Source of the DNA: Stereocaulon alpinum
Lineage: Eukaryota; Ascomycota; Lecanoromycetes; Lecanorales; Stereocaulaceae
Assembly (NCBI GenBank): GCA_018257865.1
Contig: JAEUBA010000049.1
Coordinates: 62,001 to 126,000 of the forward strand
Reading direction: 5' to 3'
Length of the DNA: 64,000 nt
Part shown: piece after piece, positions 1 through 11,551 of the stretch
Numbering within the stretch: position 1 is the first letter of the stretch
Layout of the letters: each line of letters starts with the position of its first letter
The notes under the pieces: model-generated
The model's input: the letters and a program-made list of their open reading frames with translations, nothing else
The model's database searches: none
What the model was told of the DNA's origin: nothing
Program-made: the position numbers and the translations under genes

Positions 1-2
1 TC

Positions 3-379
3 AACGTCTACCCCTCGCCTGACGAGGTGATCTGGCATTCCGGCTACGATACGCTGAAGGACTATCGATTTGGGAGGAAGAAGCTGGACCACAAGTTCTG
101 TCCTAGCTGTGGCTCGTCGATCCTGATAGACTTCCACCTTCCGGACAAGTTGGCTGTGAATGTACGCGAAGCGGCCTAGGCCTGGATCTCTTGACGAGAG
201 GTATGCTGACGACAGAAAGGCACGAATGATCAAGGATATTGAAATCGACAAGCTGAATATGGAGTATTTTGATGGAATGCATGAGATGGAGCCAAAATGT
301 AAGCTTACGTTGCCATTTCCAGTTTACCCCTCTCTTAGACATGGTGCATGTCCAGCCGTGGAAAAAGCATCATAAATAG
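3..379 (+). CDS. GFA/CENP-V-like zinc domain protein, 3' part
   Basis: This is the last 92 codons of a gene that begins left of the window. Reading exons 3-161, 220-298 and 339-379 gives one continuous frame that ends at TAG 377-379. The first exon carries FCPSCGSS, the C-terminal CxxC of the glutathione-dependent formaldehyde-activating (GFA/CENP-V) fold, and the joined product continues as AVNARMIKDIEIDKL and EYFDGMHE, the usual end of fungal members. Introns are 162-219 (GTACGC...AAAG, 58 bp) and 299-338 (GTAAGC...TTAG, only 40 bp). The family binds zinc through paired CxxC motifs. Most fungal members have no proven formaldehyde or glutathione activity, so a function beyond the fold is inference. 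The family is clear; the short second intron is less certain, although splicing it restores a Tyr codon across the junction. Confidence 0.75.
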
Positions 380-1081
380 TTACTCCCGGGCATATGCTTT
401 GTTACTCATTTTTCATCTTTTGAAGAATTGCTGATCCCTGGATTACTTAGACGAGATTGGACAGGATGTGAAAGGAGCAGAGTCGTAGTCATTGCTACCT
501 GCATCTATGATCGACAAGCACTCTAGCTCCTTTACTGTCAAAAGATACATACTTAGGCTGCACATGATCTGTCAACAAGCTAAGCCATAGACGAGATATG
601 ATCAGAATGCCAAAGCTCCTTGGTGAAAGTAACAGAAGATCAATTAATCGTTTGATTGATACTAAGTGATTGGAACCTATTTGATGCGTCTACTTCGCCC
701 ACAATGCCCCGTCGCTCTACCTGTCCCCGAGCGGTCCACATTGTCATGATTGCTTCTCATAAGGTGAATTAATGTCCTTGTAATCATTTCATAGTGGGCT
801 GAAACATACTGTTCAATTGCGCTACTCAGGATCTTGAACTGCCTTAGGCGCCAACAACTCGACCAACCATCAATGGCTGCCAATGAATCAACCAACGAGC
901 ATCGGAACAATTCTATGACTAACTGTCATGAGTAAAGCATGTTGATTAATTACGGTCTTCTGCTCAGCTTTCTGACGTCGGTCTAAGTCAAGCTTAAATT
1001 ATATGCTGGCTTTATCAGCGCAAGACAGAATCTGGGCTATAATGACTAACAACTCATACAGCCAGGAGGTGGCAAGCCTCT
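380..1081. other. intergenic, no gene seen
   Basis: No open frame with family resemblance and no tRNA-like B box is visible on either strand. The stretch lies between the GFA-like gene and the first recognisable unit of the 171-bp array, and the array may fade into its right end from about 900. Confidence 0.6.
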
Positions 1082-3720
1082 AGATTTCCGACGGTCGGAG
1101 ACAACGAAATATCAAATAGGTATAGCGTCATTGACCATTATAGTATTCTCAGTGGCCGGTATTCCTAGCTAAGGAAGACGTGCTTGATCTCAGAGAGCAA
1201 GACACTTTGTCCGGACCCAAACCGCCAACAACAACACCCCTTATCCACAAACCTTATCTTTAGAGATCGAACACTCAAAGTACAGGAAACTCGGAAAGGA
1301 ATAGTGTCATTGTCTGCAGCATTTGTTGCATGCTTGGTCTGCTGACATGCTTAGCTGGAAAACAGGGTACAGTCTCCCATTGCAAACCCATAGTCGGAAC
1401 TTCAACAACGCATGATTCTAATGAACAGCAAAGCTTATTCGCAGATATCCAACAATTAAATTGTAGAAACCTCGAATAGGGATGATACTACCAGGACGCT
1501 TGGGTACCGCACGATAGATGGCACTCGAGAACGGGGTATCAATATCTCTTTGGTCCAGCAGATCTTTGCCACCAAATTCAACGAGATGTAACAACCAAAG
1601 TTGAGAAACTTAAATAGGAATAGCTCTATTGTACTGTTGAAGCATCCTTGTCTACAGGAGGCCGGGTGGGGCTGTAAGCGAAGGAATGGTTGGGCACAGC
1701 TGAAGACATCAGCAACTCTACTGTCAAAGCCAAACCTCAATTCAAAGAGGTTCAACAGTCAAAAGATGGGAAATTGTAACGGGTACACTCATACAGAATG
1801 GTTGCGGACACACCTCTACAGAAGGTTGCTGAGGACTCCTCGATTTAGGTATGTGTATCTTTTCGCAGTCTCCACTCAGAGACTAACAGAGGGACTCATT
1901 GGCATGAAAACTATAAATAGTGAAGAGTCAGACCCCAAGAATAAACAGAAATAATAATAATCAACAATAACCTCAAACAGGAATGATCTTATCAGAAATG
2001 TTTGAGATGGGATGTCCATGAAAACCAGGCCAACACCTCAATGAAGAGGGAAGGCAACGTACGCTAACAATTCAGCCAATCAGCCAGTTGCCTCATAGAT
2101 ATCCAATAGTCAAAAGAAAGGAACCTCAATGTGGTACAGTCCAATACCTATGCTCATTAATAGCTGTCCATGACAGTCCGGATTCAAGGCTACCAGGTTG
2201 AAGATAGTTGGCATAGGCCAAGACATCCCCAAGATCAATACTTTGATCAATCAGCAAGTGACATTTCCTGCCACAGGCCCTTAGACGCTCAACAGTCAAA
2301 GGAAAGGGATCTTAGAAAGGTATAGTACGGAACATATACGCGAGGGTGGTTGTCCACAGTAGCCCGGACCCAAGGCTGTCGGGTCAAGGAGGTTCAGTAC
2401 AGGCTAAGACATTCGCAAGATCAGCGCATCGACTAATCAGCACCTGAGAAATTTGCTATAAATATCTTAGACGTTCAACAAACAAAATAAAGAAATCTAA
2501 AAGAGGTATGGTGCTGTCAGAAAACTTGAAATGGTGGTCTATGAAGGTCCGGATCAGGCTGAGTAGACTGGGACAAGATGACATCCCATGACATCCACAA
2601 TCCAACCAATGAGCAAACAGTCCCTCAGAGGTTCAGAAATCAAAAGAGCAAAACCTCAACTAGGAATGGTCCCATTGAGATGCTTGGGGTTAGTGTCCAT
2701 AAGGCGAAGCGATGCGCGCTGAGAAGGAGACCATGTGGGGGGACCTTGTTGGAGTACCAAGGATAGGGCCAACCAGCTGAATTGTCTTAGACACCCAACA
2801 GTCAAAAGAAGGAAATCTAGAACGGGCATAGTCTATCGAAGGGTCGTGGTCTACAAGGGTCCGGACCCAGGCTGTAGAAGTGCAGTGATGGGAAGAAATC
2901 CTGGACAGAGGAAGATTCCGGAACATCGAAGATAGGACCACACCCCTGCAACTTCCCAAGACACCCAACAGTCAAAAGAAAGCAACCTCGAATGGGAATG
3001 GTCCACTATGACAGTCCTAGTGCATAGTAGTGCGGTCCAGGCTGTGAAGGCAATGGTGCATGGAACAGTTGTGGACTCGCGAGGATTCCGGAACATCAAC
3101 GATTAGACTACAACCCCTGCAAGCTCCTCTAGACACCCAACAATCAAAAGAAAGAAACCCCAATTAGGAAAGTCTATCAGGATAGTCGTGGTGCCTAGAG
3201 ATCCGGACGAAGGCTGAGGACCTGGATGGTCAGCACAGGTTTGGACAGAAGAAGATTCCGGAACACCACTGATAGGACTACACCCCTGCAATTCTCCTAG
3301 ACACCCAACAGTCAAAAGACAGAAACCTCAATCCAGAAGCTCTACCAGGATAGTTTAGGGTATAGTCTATAACAGTCCGGACTAGGGTCCTAAGCGTGGA
3401 GAAGATTGGAATATTTTTGGACTTGAGAACGTTCCGGAACACTAACATCCACCTAATCAGAAGCTAACGATAAAGACATCCAACAATCAAAAGAAAGAAA
3501 CCTTAATCTGGAAGCTCTGTTAGGACGCTCTGTATTGGTGGTCTATAGCAGTCCGGACCAAAGCCCTGAGGGTGGAGAAGATTGGAACAATTCTGGACAG
3601 AAGAAGGTTCCGGAACACCAACAGCTCGGCCAATAAGATGATAACGATTAAGAGATTCGACAGGCAAAGAAGTGGAAACTCAAAGGAGGATAGTGCTGGA
3701 GGATCATCGTTGATGGCTGA
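1082..3720. repeat. decayed tandem array, about 16 units averaging 171 bp
   Basis: A block that reads AGACAYCCAACARTCAAAAG, followed by AARRAAACCTCAAT and GGAATAGTC, recurs with starts near 1082, 1262, 1443, 1585, 1746, 1924, 2097, 2283, 2469, 2627, 2789, 2959, 3131, 3299, 3474 and 3651. Spacings run from 142 to 186 bp and average 171. Units from 2789 to 3474 are best preserved. They also share a middle block with GTCCGGAC and a late block, GGACAGAAGAAG followed by TTCCGGAAC. Most spacings are not multiples of three and stop codons interrupt every frame, so the array is not coding as it stands. I found no terminal repeats or transposase. Units left of 2000 are strongly diverged and their boundaries are approximate. 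Confidence 0.75.
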
Positions 3721-4661
3721 CTGTTGTCTGCAACTGCGAATAGAGAATATGATCAGCACTGTTTCATATTGTTCTTCCTACCTCTATCTTTCTCTGTCAA
3801 CGGAATGGTTTTTTTCCTAATAAAGAACCTTGGGCTATGCATCTCCATTTCGCTTCGTATTTTGGCCAGAACTCCATCGACCTGTGCTGTTGTTGCATCC
3901 ACAAGCCGAGCAACACAGATCGAAATACAGGTACAATTTTCAAATACGTTACCACACCATTCTTTTAATTCAAGCTTCCTACAAAAGAAAATACATTTCA
4001 TTCAATAAGATATTCCAAGGATACTATGACCGTGACATTCCTATAAAATCGTCGATGCAACGATATCAATTTCATTGGCGAAATACATTGCGTGCCCTGA
4101 TCGATGAAGGGCGAATAGATAACACCAGCAACATTGATGAGAGCTACAGTTCATAGGTGAATAAGACACGTCAGGTTGACGAATTTCCCAACGCCATGTC
4201 CAAGACTGAAAGCACATTGCATGGGCAAAAGTCCCACTAGAGCCATGTTCGGCCCAGTGTAGACGTATTCTACGATCTATGCCTGGTACGATTTCGAGAA
4301 GCGAAGGCAATTGATGCATGGAACTGAATTGTTTTTGATAGTTGGAATCTGGTGAATGGCCGCTCATACCATTGTTGAATTGATTGTGTACGATGCCACT
4401 ATTTGTAGAGATGAATGTTCAAGCTATAGAGTAACATCGATATTAATTCCATCTTCAACAAGGGACTTTCTCTCAGCTGCAATAGCGAGATCAAAGAACT
4501 CTTGCAGTAATTTGGGTATCGTTGGGTAATTCACAAGATCCCTTCCACACAAGTATGTCTTGTAGAAACGATGCTTGGATTCATGAAGAGATGCTTCTTC
4601 TAGATAGTCATCCGGATCAAAGTATGTTCACGAAGAGCAACCTTATCGCACATCATCCTTT
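3721..4661. other. intergenic, no gene seen
   Basis: The stretch is AT-richer, follows the array and leads to the 3' end of the next minus-strand gene. Open frames here are short and show no family resemblance. Confidence 0.55.
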
Positions 4662-6008
4662 CTACTTCTCATCGAAATAGCTCCCTTCCGCATACCCTTC
4701 ATCCACCGGCTCATCGTCCTCATCTTCCACTTCAAACTTCGTCCCCAGCGCCTCCTTCCCCTCCTTGATCATAGCTTTAAGCTGCTGATTAAATCGCTTT
4801 AGATTCGCATCCTCCTCCAGCTCCCGTTTCTTCATCCTAGCCGCATGCCGTTGAACCTCGACGCTAACGGGGCTTTCGTGCTTGGGCGTAGTGACTGAGG
4901 GAGATCTAGGCGATGCAAAAGAAGCAGGGCGGTCGGAGCGCAAGCCTGGAGAGCCAGCGTAGGATGTCAATGACGGTCGAGAGGCAGGTAAAATTGGTCT
5001 TCGACCTAGCTTTGGTCTGGCTCTCGGTACTGCTGTAATTGCTGAGGGGATTTTTCGATGTGATAATCGTGATGGACTGCCTTCGCGCGAGTTCGGGTTA
5101 CTGCCCACCATGACCCAGCTTGCACCAATCTCGGCCGTCCCCTTTTCTCTTTGTATCCGTTTCGACGCTCGAGGTGGTGTGTTATGATCTTGGGTCATGT
5201 ACTCAGGTATGTAGTCTTCTTCCGGGAAGCGGCCTGGAATAGTGCTCTGTCTTCGCTCAAATGCGCCCATGTCTCTATCATCGTTCGTATCCAGCCATAT
5301 GCTTTGATCGGCATCTGCTTGTCTCAATGAAGGTCGCATCTCGTAGCCTTGACCTCCACCAGCGTAAAATCCTCTGAACGCAGTCGTCTTGCAGAACTCC
5401 AACACTTTGCCCGCCACCCCAACAAAGCTGTACACTGCCCGTCCCAAACCGTCCCGAATTCGGGGCGATGCTTGCTGCCTGGCGCGTCCATTTGCTTCTC
5501 TTGCTAGCGCTGGTGGAGAGTAGGTCGGATTGTAGGAGAAGTAGCCATCTGAGGCGATGTCGAAACCTCTGAACCCTCGCCCTCCTCGCAGGTGGACGTC
5601 AGGCGTGGCTTCTGCTTCATCCATAGCAGATGATCTTGCCACAGTCGGCGTGTCTAGTCCACCTGCTAGTTCATATTGCGTATTAACAAAAGGCACTGGG
5701 CTCATCGCTCCTGGTGTTTCTGACGATGGTGTGTCGACAGCGACCGTTGACCACGCATGTGACTGTATCGGAACCGGCGTAGCTTGGTCTGACATGTGCG
5801 AATCATGCCGTGATCTCTTCCGGCTTGGAGTGCTGCTAGCATTTTGACTTGAGAGTGACGTGGTAGATCTGTAAAGTGAAGTGGAAGCTGAAGATGTCTT
5901 GGGTGGTTGGAAGAAGTGGGATTTGGCGCCTACGTTGATGTCGAGCTTAGGTGGGAGAGTGGTGTCGAAGGCGAAGGAACCAGGCATGACTGCGTGGACT
6001 GAAGCCAT
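4662..6008 (-). CDS. conserved fungal protein of unknown function
   Basis: A single-exon frame of 448 residues. I place the start at 6008, in the context CCATGG (product MASVHAVMPGS), rather than at the longer start at 6161, whose extra 51 residues are low complexity. The product is mostly disordered, Ser/Pro/Arg-rich and carries a basic stretch SRKRSRHD. It has one island that looks folded, about residues 190-235 (GLGRAVYSFVGVAGKVLEF, then FRGFYAGGGQGYEM). A charged, probably helical tail around residues 390-430 (RMKKRELEEDANLKRFNQQ) is followed by an acidic end. The island resembles uncharacterised proteins found across Pezizomycotina, from memory only. I assign no function. The basic segment could be a nuclear signal. 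The neighbour on the right is transcribed in the same direction. Confidence 0.7.
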   Translation of the reverse strand: MASVHAVMPGSFAFDTTLPPKLDINVGAKSHFFQPPKTSSASTSLYRSTTSLSSQNASSTPSRKRSRHDSHMSDQATPVPIQSHAWSTVAVDTPSSETPGAMSPVPFVNTQYELAGGLDTPTVARSSAMDEAEATPDVHLRGGRGFRGFDIASDGYFSYNPTYSPPALAREANGRARQQASPRIRDGLGRAVYSFVGVAGKVLEFCKTTAFRGFYAGGGQGYEMRPSLRQADADQSIWLDTNDDRDMGAFERRQSTIPGRFPEEDYIPEYMTQDHNTPPRASKRIQREKGTAEIGASWVMVGSNPNSREGSPSRLSHRKIPSAITAVPRARPKLGRRPILPASRPSLTSYAGSPGLRSDRPASFASPRSPSVTTPKHESPVSVEVQRHAARMKKRELEEDANLKRFNQQLKAMIKEGKEALGTKFEVEDEDDEPVDEGYAEGSYFDEK

Positions 6009-6657
6009 GGTCGGATTGGAATGCGAATGGTGTAAAGGCAGGCCTATGAGAGGGCCAAGCGCGAATTTGGATCGCTGTTCGGTGCCTGTCACCCATTTTT
6101 GTTGTGGTGGGTGGGGCAGCTGCGTTTCCCCGCCAACTCTCCGCGCTTTACTCTTCCCCACCGAAACTACGGTAGCCTACCCTAACCTTTCAATACGCAC
6201 ATTTGGACAGGTGCGACTGCTTTGTCACGGATTTCAAGAAAATTGCTATTGAGGCCTCTATATCTCCCTATAGAATACCTGTTCTACCATCAACACAGCT
6301 ACACGCGCCTACTATCCATGCATGATCATCTAAAGCCCATATATAAAGCCAACATTTCCCCTTAGGAGCCATCCAAGGTGTGCTTTACATGAAATCTCCT
6401 CAAATCCTCCCCACACCTCCCTAGATTTACCTTCCCCCATGACTGCAGAGGCATGCCAGCTGCCTCAGGGAAAGAAAGATGAAGAAAAGTCGTCAGACAG
6501 CTACGTCAGCGGACATGGCAAGAATGTCCTGTACATCCAGCCATATCACCAACAGTGCTGCGCCTGTTCCCTAAGATTTGATACAAAACGCCATGCAGGA
6601 TGTGCATTCGTAATACTAGCGACATATGACACAAATACCGGAGTAAGAGGATAGATC
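6009..6657. other. intergenic between two minus-strand genes
   Basis: This stretch holds the upstream region of the 4662-6008 gene and the 3' end of the PUF gene. It contains no supported gene; a 71-codon plus-strand frame at 6439-6654 has no recognisable features. Confidence 0.6.
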
Positions 6658-9600
6658 TCAGCGCTGTCGATAGGTCAGTCTGATGCTTTCAGAGGTGCAG
6701 CCGAACAACTCACCCTTCCGCGCCTTCCATCCTGTTGTTGCATCACATGTTGCTGCTGAGGATAGTACGGCATCTGCATTGGATAAGCGCCAGTCATACC
6801 ATTGCCACCCATCAGAGGACTAAAGCCAGGCGGTGCGAATGCTGGTTGTTGCAGCATAGGACTTGGACTCATTCTCATCGGTTGTTGTGGAAGTTGGCCC
6901 ATGGTGGTTGGAGGTGACGCGTACCCTCCAAGGCCTATACCGGTATAATAGCTGTCCGCCGGAGAGGCACCGCGCGGAAGTAGCGCTGGTTGAAATTGTG
7001 GATTCATCGGATTGAGTGGGAAGTTCGAAGCCAGCTGCTCGTAAGCTAGGATGCCATTCGGATCCATGGAAGATGTTGCGGTAAAGCCCGATTGCATCTG
7101 ATATTGCGGCTGAGGTGGAGATTGGTAGTATTGGCCGCTGAATTGTCGCTCATTGTCCATGTGATGAAGATTCCGTCGCTCCCTGGAGCCATGCTGTGGT
7201 GTACGATTACGTTCCTGATGAACGCCACGACCATTTGGAGTCTGTTCACGCTCTGCCTTGCTCCCTTTACCAGACAGACCCACTTCGTCCATCAACCTCT
7301 TATAACCCTGCGATGCCGTGACTTTGAGTCTCAAAAGCACATTGCGTACGTTTTGGAGGACGTCATTCCGCTGATCATCGTCGAAGCATGGTGTAGTGAG
7401 TACTTTGAATATCAGCGTGGCACCAGACACTTGATCACTCAGGATGTTCTCAAGGATTTTGTCATCCTCGGAAAAGAACAGAGCTTGCAGAACGGTATCT
7501 CTAGCGTCGGGCTCGTTTCGCTGGTTTATGACTTTCAGCACGGTCAAGTAAGCCACCTTATGTGTGCATAGATGAACCAGATGGGGAACAAGTCTTGGAG
7601 CAAGAGCAGCGCGTCGATGAGAAAAGGTGCATGTATCCAGGAACCACGTAAGTAGTAGTGCTCCATTGGTGTTCGTCGCTAGCTGTACGCTGTGTAAGGC
7701 AATGGCAGAGGCTAACATCCGCTTCTGACTACTCGTCGCATGGTGACTCTCAAGGCAAGCTCTCATAGCTCTTGCACCGAATCGCCCTTGAGCAATATCC
7801 CACATGCGGCTTAGCATAGTCTCGAAAATAAAGTTATTGTACGGGTGGCCAAATCGTAGACAGCCCTGCAGCACGTAGTTACCGTACTGGTCAAGGAAGA
7901 GGGCAACTGTGTACGGCCGAATGCTATCCACTATACGTTCGATTTGACTCGGGGATTTAGAAACGTCGATGATCTTTTGCGCGGCCCAAGTGCCATTCTT
8001 ATGAACTCCGACCTCCGCAAGGTGAGGCGCAATCTCGATGAGCATTTGTTCCTTGACATCCTCCGTGCAGAACTCGAACAGCTTCTGCACAACAGTATTG
8101 CCAAGGTAGTCGGAAGCTAATTCTGCAATCTCTGGAAGCATCGCTAGTGCAGTGTCTTCAATCTCTGCCTGGGTCATCGCGTTGTTGTCGATCCTTTTGC
8201 GAATCTCGCGTAGCTTAGGAGCGTCATGATGTCTAGCGTGGTTTGGTTCAGAGATAGGCGCAATCTCATCTCGCCAATCATGAAAAGCGATAGCGGCATC
8301 GATACTGTCTTCGATAGTGTACCTGTCTTCAGCACTAGCGCCAAACTCGTGGGCCATCTGTACCATTTCCGACTTGGATTCAGGTAGATCTGGAACTTCA
8401 AGAGCAGCAGCAGTGGTTTGAGCGTGGACTCCGTTGACTTGGCGGTTTCCATTTAGGTCTTCCGTGGTTTGAGAGGCTTCATTTTCAGTCTGGCCATTAC
8501 TGTAAGGATCGGGGCTCCGTGACTGGATATTGTTTCCAGGAGTACCACCAGTCGAAGCAGGAGGTGCCTTTGCGTACCCTATTCTCACGGGACCAGCACC
8601 CGGGAATATCTCCTTGCCATTGAGCGATGATTTGGCTTTAATCGCACTGTCAGTAAGCTCGAAGTTGACGAAGCCGCAATTCTTATGCATTAATACCCTG
8701 GAGGTCTCAATCTTTCCGTGGACGCCGAATATGGCTTGTAAGGACGTCACCGTGGTCGAGGTAGGAATATTTCCTAGCCACAAGGACCGAGTTGGTACGT
8801 CTTGGCTGGTGTCGTCGGAGCTCTCGAATGTCGACCGTTGTGCTAGCCCATTGAGATGAAGGGCCTGAACTGCCTCAGGAAGACCCTCGTAATCCTCACT
8901 CCAGTCATTCGTAAGCAAAGAATTGTTGAGCTGTTGTGGACGCGTGAGATATTGCAAAGGTCCCGCTGCAGTCCTTAAAGGAGAGTCAAGAACACCAGCT
9001 GTCCTTGCCCGTGGTCTGTTGGCGGAGGCTTGGCTGGCGTAGGCTTGGACCGCAAGATTGTGGTGAATGATCTGAGCATTTGTTTGCGCGATTGCAGCAT
9101 TAATGGGAGTCATAACACCGCTCTGTTGTCCAGAATAGCCACCGTTCGGCAGATAGTCTTCATCGTCCTCAGCATATTTCTCTTTGGCGTTAACCGAATA
9201 TGATCTGAATCGGTTCAGGTTCCGAAAGCCAGCAAGGTCATTCAAGAAAGGCTGTATGCTCATTCTCTGCATTCCGGGTTGAACAAGATTGATTTGGCTC
9301 TGATGTGGTGTCTCAGCTAGACCAAGGTAATCGAGTGTTTTGACATCCGTATCAGTTAAGCCCTCCTTCGAGAACGACGATTGCGCAGGAGACTCTGGTA
9401 CGTCGACAGAGCGAACGCTGGCCAAAGTCGAGGACCTATTCCGCGGGTTGCTCCAGCTAGTCGAGAATAACGAAGAGCCAAAAGGGCCCGAGCCGTCGAT
9501 GTAGCTTGTTTGCTGAGGCATGGAGCCTGCTCTCAGACGTTGTAAAAGTGCAGACGTCGAATTTCCTAGCGCGGAATTTGGTGTCGCATCGGTTCCGTTA

Positions 9601-10209
9601 AGGGTTGATGATCTAAAAGGACTTGTAGATGGTGTAGGTCGGGAGGTCTTAGGTAGGAATGACTGGGCGCCGCTCAAACCTGGGGGAGCAGCAGGTGAGA
9701 ACCTTGAAGGGACCGTTCCTGCTCGGGCCCGACGGGCAGGGCTCTGTGCAGTATTCTCTGCGGGAGGCATAAAGTCGGGAAAGCCATCCTGGCTTGGTGA
9801 TTCAGGAATGGTCTCTCGCAGGGGAGTCGAGCCACCGCTAGCTGGTGGGCCCCATAAACTTGGGGTCAGTCCTTCTTGAGCCTGTATTTCTCGAGCTCTG
9901 CATATATCGGGCATCATCAGCAACGGTCCAAAAAAGGGGAGTAAGTGATGCCTGTTACCGTTTGGAGTACAGCCGGCTACCTCCAAGTTCATGCGACGGG
10001 GAGCCAGTCCCTGACCTTATGTTCCCTGTTGCGGTACTCATACTACTCTTGCTCTGTGGGTTTCCAAAGGGTGATCGTACAGCAGTGCCAGCTGGTGCTT
10101 CGATTGGTGAAGTGTTAGCAGTTGATGACCCAGACCGTGGCTGAGTGGCGGATATTTGTGGAAGATGATTGAGGTTTAGGTGATGGTCTGGTTTTGGCGA
10201 GGGAGCCAT
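6658..10209 (-). CDS. PUF-domain RNA-binding protein with RRM (Jsn1/Puf2-like)
   Basis: Joined product of 1146 residues. Exons run 10209-9959, 9897-6714 and 6663-6658. Intron 9898-9958 joins RLYSK|R|AREIQ, and intron 6664-6713 (GTGAGT...CTGAC...CAG) leaves a last exon of six bases, Arg plus stop. Without that last intron the frame simply reads on to 6675 and gains about 12 residues. An RRM lies at about residues 448-525 (SLWLGNIP, CGFVNFEL). PUF repeats lie at about 670-950 (LGNTVVQKL, KNGTWAAQKI, YGNYVLQGCLRF). The ends are long and rich in Ser, Gln and Pro. RRM plus PUF is the arrangement of yeast Jsn1/Puf1 and Puf2, cytoplasmic proteins that bind 3' UTRs, often of membrane-protein mRNAs, and repress or localise them. 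Which yeast paralogue it matches cannot be decided here. Confidence 0.9.
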
Positions 10210-11551
10210 TATGTATTATCAGACGGTTTCAACGGCAGGAGGCTGCAAATTGTAGGGATAGTCACGTTGTGACACGTGGGTTAGGACGGTGAGCTCTTCT
10301 CAGGGAAGACGGAGCGCTGGAGTCCAGGAGGTGCGAAGGTTGTTAAAGAGAGTGGGCTTGCACGGCAACCTTTGAGTGCTTGTGTATAGGTTCGTAGGCG
10401 GACTTGTAGATGTTGAAAGGTGCACTTTGAAGAGGTCCGAGTGCCAATCCTTCAAGACTTTTGGCAGCGCTTCAATGACGACGTCCAGTATTTTAGAAGC
10501 AAGCCACGCCAGATGGAGAGCACATTCAAGACTAGAGATTTGATGCGAGGATTTTCTCCTATTCCGTGGGCGGTCAATGTAGATGGACTTGCCCACTGTG
10601 GAGATTGGGTCTCCAGTGGTATTGACGAGCAAAAGGAGTGGGGAGGTGCAATTGGCTATCGAAACAAGGGAGGTTGTCGTGCTATCGGCTGTTGTCTCAG
10701 GGCAGTGCAAGTTGGAGGATTGACGAAGCTTGAAACGTTTTCGTGCGGCGCGGTAGAAATATGTCTGCACGAAGACTCGAGGAAGAGAATAGACGCCAGA
10801 GACTCAGTGAGTCTCGACGAAGAATGAAAAGATTAAACAATTAGGATGTTGATGAAAAATTTGGGGTCCGAAAGGGATGTCGGGGGGGTTGAAGATGGTG
10901 AAGGTGTAGAGGAGGGAGAGACGTTGGAAGCACCAAGTTCTAGTGGTTCCAGTCCATATTTGAAACATGCTTCATCCGCCTTTGGCCCCTGAACACTGAA
11001 TGTCTTGGCAGTTTTGCATCGCCTCGCATTTACTCCAGCGAGATCATACTTTAGGAGCAGACAAGTGCCTCAATGATAGTACCTTGAACATTGCTACAAT
11101 TTCCAATCATTCAGAATCACGCAAGGAGCAACGATTTTGGGAAGCTCCTAATAATGCAGTACGTATGCTACCTAATCCTTCGGGCTGAGCATCCCTAGTG
11201 TCGCATATTCTACAAGAGGATGTACTCGTACCGTATATAGTAGTAGCACCACTAGCCATGTATGCATACAAATCGGTAATGCCGGATTTTACGAGACGCC
11301 ACTTCTACAAGTTCCTGTTGGCAGTCCTCACCTTCAACCTCCTCCACTGGTGAGCTGGTCTAACTTTTCCGAGGTTCAGCAGGCCTTGGCGTGCCCTGCA
11401 ACTTTTTGGGAGAGGGGTTTTTCGCCGGAGTTTAGCCCGCAGCGAGGGATCTCGCCAGACTATTTACTACTCATTCACAATGACCCTTCCGGCTTCAACA
11501 CCACTCTGAGTCTCGTGAACCAATGTTCACAGGCTAAAGCGACGTCTAAAT
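10210..11551. other. divergent intergenic region between the PUF gene and VPS72
   Basis: About 1.3 kb shared between two outward-reading genes. It probably contains a long leader for the PUF gene. A 156-codon minus frame at 10300-10770 is low complexity and has no domain, so I take it as leader or promoter sequence. No convincing element was identified. Confidence 0.55.

Noticed and set aside
2690..3315. Minus-strand frames in the array sharing FRNxxLSRI and SFDCWVS as a repeat protein
   Set aside because: The shared peptides follow from the DNA repeat itself; unit spacing changes the frame and stops interrupt each unit.
1082..3720. CRISPR array or LTR retrotransposon
   Set aside because: Repeats are long and diverged with no uniform spacers, the organism is a fungus, and no reverse transcriptase, gag or terminal repeats are visible.
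10300..10770. 156-codon minus-strand frame upstream of the PUF gene as a separate gene
   Set aside because: Low complexity, no domain, no splice continuity; better explained as leader or promoter.
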